Positions 5,084 through 8,617 of a stretch of 8,617 nt of DNA are shown here, in pieces. Below the pieces are notes generated by a model. The model worked only from the letters and a program-made list of their open reading frames with translations, had not been told where the DNA came from and did no database searches. Numbering within the stretch: the first letter of the stretch is position 1; the number at the start of each line of letters is the position of its first letter. The stretch lies in assembly GCA_021802375.1 (NCBI GenBank), contig JAKAAL010000138.1, positions 1 through 8,617 of the forward strand, written 5' to 3'. A program made the translations under genes and the position numbers. The DNA is from Bacillota bacterium. Its GTDB lineage: Bacteria; Bacillota_E; Sulfobacillia; Sulfobacillales; Sulfobacillaceae.

Positions 5084-6526
5084 ATGGCAAAGCCTACCGC
5101 AATTACCGTCGCCGCAGGCGATGGCATTGGCCCCGAGATTATGACTGCCGTATTAACGATTCTGGAGGCCGCCGACGCCAATCTAACGATCGAAATGGTG
5201 CACGTTGGGGAGAAGGTCTACCTGGCTGGCATGGACAACGGCATAGATCCCCAAGTATGGGAATCCTTGCGCCGTACCCGTGTGTTCCTTAAAGGCCCCA
5301 TCACCACACCGCAAGGCGGGGGCTACAAAAGTGTAAATGTCACCTTGCGGAAAACGCTGGGCATGTACGCCAATGTACGCCCCAGCGTTTCGTATCATCC
5401 TTTTATCTCGACCCGGCATCCCACCATGGATGTGGTCATCATTCGGGAAAACGAAGAGGACTTATATGCTGGTATCGAACATCGGCAAACCGCACAAGTC
5501 TATCAGTGTCTCAAACTCATTACGCGTCCAGGTTCAGAAAAGATTATCCAATATGCTTTCGAATATGCCCGTGCTTACGGTCGGCACAAGGTCACGTGTT
5601 TGGTCAAGGACAACATCATGAAAATGACCGACGGGTTGTTTCATCAGGTTTTCGACGAAATCGCCCTGCACTACCCAGATATCCAAAACGAAATGTGGAT
5701 CGTCGATATCGGAGCTGCTAAATTAGCCGATACCCCCGAATTCTTTGATGTGCTGGTTATGCCTAACCTTTATGGCGATCTGCTCTCCGATGTGACCGCC
5801 CAAATTTCCGGATCGATTGGGTTAGCGGGTTCCGCCAACATTGGAGACCAATGCGCCATGTTTGAGGCGATACATGGTTCTGCCCCGCGAATCGCGGGAC
5901 AGAATCGGGCCAACCCATCAGGGTTGTTGCAGGCATCCGTCATGATGTTGACCCACATCGGACAGCCCGCTGTGGCATCGCGAATCCACAACGCTTGGCT
6001 CAAAACGATCGAAGACGGGATCCACACGGATGACATTTTTACCGAGTCGGTCAGCCGGCAACGCGCAAATACCACTGAGTTTACTGCTGCAGTCCTAGCT
6101 CGGATAGGAGACACGCCGAGTGTCCTCCATCCAGTGACCTACCATACAGTACCCCAAACGCTGCGGACACCCCCAACGGATCGCCTCCCGATAGAAAAGA
6201 AGTTAGTGGGAGTTGACGTCTTTTTAGATTGGAACAGAGGTTCACCTAAGGATTTAGGGCCTATTGTAAGCCGAGCTATGCTCGATCCGCTTCGTTTGCG
6301 TGTGATTACTAACCGCGGTGTCAAAGTCTGGCCCGACGGTTTCCCGGAAACATTTTGCACCGACCATTGGCGCTGCCGATTTCTTGCGGATGAAGACGAT
6401 GTCGTGCACCCTGGTCATATAACGCAATTGCTGGAACGCATCGCAGAGAACGGGTTGGAGAGCATTAAGACCGAGAATCTCTACCTGTTCGACGGAGTAC
6501 CCGGATTTGCCGCCGTTCATGGTTAA
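5084..6526 (+). CDS. icd: Isocitrate dehydrogenase, long Thermus-type
   Basis: 480 residues from ATG 5084, with AAGGAGAGG upstream. It catalyses oxidative decarboxylation of isocitrate to 2-oxoglutarate and CO2 in the cytoplasmic TCA cycle. Family landmarks are GDGIGPEI at the start, KSVNVTLRK (82-90) for substrate binding, RENEEDLYAGIEH with catalytic Tyr128, catalytic Lys175 in VKDNIMK, metal-binding Asp232/Asp236 in YGDLLSD, and HGSAPRIAG (264-272) in the cofactor loop. After about residue 355 there is an extra C-terminal domain (VGVDVF, NRGVKVWP, HWRCRF, ENLYLFDGVPGF) that matches the extension of Thermus thermophilus isocitrate dehydrogenase, as I recall that sequence. Homoisocitrate or isopropylmalate dehydrogenases are much shorter and lack it. 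At the cofactor loop Arg269-Ile270 replace the Lys-Tyr typical of NADP enzymes, so coenzyme choice is uncertain. It is last in the DUF6671 operon. Confidence 0.92.
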   Translation: MAKPTAITVAAGDGIGPEIMTAVLTILEAADANLTIEMVHVGEKVYLAGMDNGIDPQVWESLRRTRVFLKGPITTPQGGGYKSVNVTLRKTLGMYANVRPSVSYHPFISTRHPTMDVVIIRENEEDLYAGIEHRQTAQVYQCLKLITRPGSEKIIQYAFEYARAYGRHKVTCLVKDNIMKMTDGLFHQVFDEIALHYPDIQNEMWIVDIGAAKLADTPEFFDVLVMPNLYGDLLSDVTAQISGSIGLAGSANIGDQCAMFEAIHGSAPRIAGQNRANPSGLLQASVMMLTHIGQPAVASRIHNAWLKTIEDGIHTDDIFTESVSRQRANTTEFTAAVLARIGDTPSVLHPVTYHTVPQTLRTPPTDRLPIEKKLVGVDVFLDWNRGSPKDLGPIVSRAMLDPLRLRVITNRGVKVWPDGFPETFCTDHWRCRFLADEDDVVHPGHITQLLERIAENGLESIKTENLYLFDGVPGFAAVHG

Positions 6527-7114
6527 GAACGGAATCGCAAAGACATTGGCTTGCATAATGCTCATGACAGTCTCGTCAGCATCTTAAGTTTCTCAGGCCA
6601 AAATGCCGAGTTTCCGGCGTAACGCTGCGGGATTTTGGTCAATACGCGTCAACAAGAGAGGCCTCTCGGTTTCGGGGTGTAACTCCTCCAACAAATCAGA
6701 TCGGAGGCCGATCATGACGAGAGATGACCGACTTGCCCGAAGGCCAGGTCGGTTCACTCTCGTCCCTGCACACCTGACCTTGTCTGGAACGCCCTCTTTT
6801 CCGTCACGTTCAGAGCTGCATCGACCATGGCTTATCACACTGGCCATCTGCCTTCGCAGCACACCAAAATCCGGAGGCCCATTCCGGGCGCTGGGTTAAT
6901 ATCCACGAGGAATTATCTAAAGGCAATTCCCCTCCGTGCGGGATCGGCCCGGAAGCAACTTTATACACGTCATGGAAACGTTCACGCATCCCTTAACACA
7001 GGAAACTCATGCCACGGTCGATGATCGAGCCAGCGAATGAGACATTCGCCGACTGACCAAGACGGGTGTTGGAGCATTTTGTGGTCATCGAAGTAGAAAA
7101 AGTTGCGGTTAAAG
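6527..7114. other. Long region without a convincing gene
   Basis: About 590 bases follow icd before the next promoter. Overlapping short open frames occur on both strands. The most protein-like are on the - strand (6593-6862, a 59-codon frame at 6810-6989, and 6982-7194), and they lie end to end in different frames, as a decayed gene would. None has a ribosome binding site or a family that I recognise. No clear terminator follows icd; only a weak interrupted hairpin is present around 6557-6583. Confidence 0.4.
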
Positions 7115-7145
7115 TTGGACAGAATTTTTAGGCATTTGCTATGAT
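7115..7145 (+). promoter_or_regulatory. Extended -10 promoter of the CBS-PAS-HD gene
   Basis: TATGAT (7140-7145) is preceded by TG at 7137-7138, giving an extended -10 element. The -35-like TTGGAC (7115-7120) is 19 bases upstream, or TGGACA with 18. Transcription would start near 7152, leaving a leader of about 40 bases that contains a TCGT...ACGA dyad. Confidence 0.55.
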
Positions 7146-7192
7146 CGTCGGAACACGACACAATTTGATTCATACACAAAGGGGGTGTACGC

Positions 7193-8614
7193 ATGTTTGC
7201 GCGTTTTGTGATGGATACCGATTATTTAACGGGTGATCCGACGGAGACCGTGATGGCTGCCCGATGGCGCCTACAGACTAGCCCACACCGGACGATTTAT
7301 GTGACAGATGCGCATCAGCGCCTCATGGGTGTCGTGCGGGAATCTGCGGTCCGAGAGTGGAACAGTCCGGGGCACCTGCGCGATATCATGGAGACCCCCG
7401 ATGCGTCGGGACAGATCGGCCCCGACGTGGATATTACGGAGGTCCTACCCAAATTTGCGGAGCACCCCGACTGGTATTCGGTGCCAGTGGTCAGTGATAC
7501 CGGCCAGATGCTCGGAGTCGTGGCGCGAGACATGGGACAAACGGCACGCCAACCCGCCGATAATTATGCACGCGCCCAGGCCACCGGACAATTGGCCCGT
7601 GCGGTGTGGGACGCCTTGAAGAGTGGATTTCTCATCATCGATGCGCATGGCATTGTTCGCCAACTCAACCCCTTTGGAGCCGAGATGCTGGGAGTGCCAC
7701 TCGATGCGGTCATCGATCAACCCTATGAAGAATTGGCCCAATATGTTTTTGCCCATATGCGCGATTACTTGCGCGAGAGCCTAGTACCCGATGTTTTGGG
7801 CCAAAGCACGGGTCAGGGCGAACGCGAATTCCGCATTCAAAATGGCCGTGTGATGCAATTTTCTTACGGCACCGTACTCGAAGAAGAGGCATTGGTCGCG
7901 GTGGTCATCACCTTCGTTGATATCACGGCCTTGCGCGACGCGGAACAGAAGGCGCTCCATAAAGCACGCGAAGCCGAGAGCGCGTTTGGGCTCGCGCTGC
8001 CCAACACCAAGATTGAAATCAAACTCAAGAGCAGTCCGGAATATGCCGATGTCTTTGACCCGACGACGGGGGTGGCTACCGTGACCCAGGTCATCCCTAA
8101 TGGCACCTATTGGCATGTCATTAACGGCTTGCGGCTCATGGCGGAACTGAAGGCGATTGGCGTCTTTCAATTGGTCGGGATGGACAAGGATACGCTGGTG
8201 CAGGCATTTATCTTCCATGATGTTGGCAAAGAACAACCCCATCTGGCGCTGGGGCAGGAATTTGTGCCGACTGACACCTTTGAATCGGGAGCCCTGCACG
8301 CCGCACGGAGTGCAGACTGGGCGATACGGGAATATCACGTGTCGACCGACGTGGAATGGATCGTGCGGTATCATCACACCCCCGAAGCAAAGCTGCCCGA
8401 CACCTTTCCGACCGCCCTGAAACCGATGTGGCGTCTCTTTAAACTGATCGACGGTCTCTCAGCGGGCATTACCCGCCGGGAGGCGGAGATCGCCCCGATG
8501 ACCCTTGATGGCACGGTCTTGACGATTCGGGAACACAGCCGTGATGCGCGCTATAATCGGGCTTACCGTGTGTCGATCTATACGGGACATGAAGAACCGC
8601 TGGACTCTGACTGA
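7193..8614 (+). CDS. CBS-PAS-HD domain signalling phosphohydrolase
   Basis: 473 residues from ATG 7193, with AAAGGGGGTG upstream (7178-7187); TGA at 8612-8614. No membrane segment or signal peptide, so probably cytoplasmic. Residues 1-115 look like a CBS pair (VTDAHQRLMGVV and VPVVSDTGQMLGVV are the characteristic strands), usually an adenine-nucleotide sensor. Residues 130-250 look like a PAS domain (SGFLIIDAHGIVRQLNPFGAEMLG opening, FVDITALRDAE closing), followed by a short helical linker. Residues 300-440 form an HD domain with probable metal ligands His308, His342-Asp343 (HDVGK), His369, His394-His395 and Asp420. It lacks the GYP motif of HD-GYP phosphodiesterases and has no GGDEF domain, so the substrate could be a nucleotide or another phosphoester. 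The architecture suggests an energy- or redox-sensing enzyme. The next gene is outside the window. Confidence 0.8.
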   Translation: MFARFVMDTDYLTGDPTETVMAARWRLQTSPHRTIYVTDAHQRLMGVVRESAVREWNSPGHLRDIMETPDASGQIGPDVDITEVLPKFAEHPDWYSVPVVSDTGQMLGVVARDMGQTARQPADNYARAQATGQLARAVWDALKSGFLIIDAHGIVRQLNPFGAEMLGVPLDAVIDQPYEELAQYVFAHMRDYLRESLVPDVLGQSTGQGEREFRIQNGRVMQFSYGTVLEEEALVAVVITFVDITALRDAEQKALHKAREAESAFGLALPNTKIEIKLKSSPEYADVFDPTTGVATVTQVIPNGTYWHVINGLRLMAELKAIGVFQLVGMDKDTLVQAFIFHDVGKEQPHLALGQEFVPTDTFESGALHAARSADWAIREYHVSTDVEWIVRYHHTPEAKLPDTFPTALKPMWRLFKLIDGLSAGITRREAEIAPMTLDGTVLTIREHSRDARYNRAYRVSIYTGHEEPLDSD

Positions 8615-8617
8615 GCC

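Noticed and set aside
5770..6114. 114-codon - strand open frame inside icd
   Set aside because: Antisense to conserved isocitrate dehydrogenase motifs; treated as a shadow.
6601..6710. Frame on the + strand with a GVTP...GGRS stretch resembling the end of IS110-type transposases
   Set aside because: Only a few residues match, the frame stops right after, no inverted ends or other transposase motifs are found.
7781..8377. 198-codon - strand open frame inside the HD gene
   Set aside because: Antisense shadow of a clearly coding frame with domain motifs; no ribosome binding site or family resemblance.
1..8617. CRISPR arrays, tRNA or rRNA genes
   Set aside because: No regularly spaced direct repeats, cloverleaf-like sequences or rRNA motifs were seen on either strand.

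Overview
The window looks like chromosomal DNA of a moderately GC-rich Gram-positive bacterium. Strong AGGAGG-type ribosome binding sites, a lipoprotein signal peptide, GTG/TTG starts, and an isocitrate dehydrogenase of the long Thermus type suggest a Sulfobacillus-like thermoacidophilic Firmicute. That placement comes from remembered family features, not from a search. No rRNA, tRNA, CRISPR array or intact transposase was found.

Region 1 (1-2554) holds surface or secreted proteins. A 5'-truncated glycoside-hydrolase-like (DUF1906/Rv2525c-type) gene on the + strand converges on a YCF48/BNR-like lipoprotein gene on the - strand, with a strong bidirectional terminator between them. The first 45 bases are an exact inverted copy of the 3' coding part of the lipoprotein gene. 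They carry the same reading frame but end in a different, shorter tail. Behind the lipoprotein lies an apparently 5'-truncated NTF2-like protein gene.

Region 2 (2555-3395) contains a small - strand gene with a helix-turn-helix start, a coiled coil and a WW/RW-rich tail. A gene-free stretch of about 400 bases follows. It holds a divergent pair of promoter-like sequences with 18-19 bp spacers, a dyad at one of them, and an 11-bp-stem inverted repeat.

Region 3 (3396-6526) is the most interesting part: a tight four-gene + strand operon with gaps of 28-55 bases. It encodes a DUF6671 protein with a four-CxxC zinc-ribbon tail, a beta-carbonic-anhydrase homologue whose two zinc-binding cysteines are replaced, a 52-residue DnaJ-type zinc-finger protein with a perfect Shine-Dalgarno sequence, and the long-form isocitrate dehydrogenase. 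One catalytic enzyme of CO2-releasing central metabolism is thus coupled to a probable non-catalytic carbonic anhydrase relative and two cysteine-rich zinc proteins, which suggests an unstudied regulatory or assembly module.

Region 4 (6527-8617) starts with about 665 bases without a convincing gene. It ends with an extended -10 promoter driving a 473-residue CBS-PAS-HD signalling protein with a complete set of HD metal ligands.
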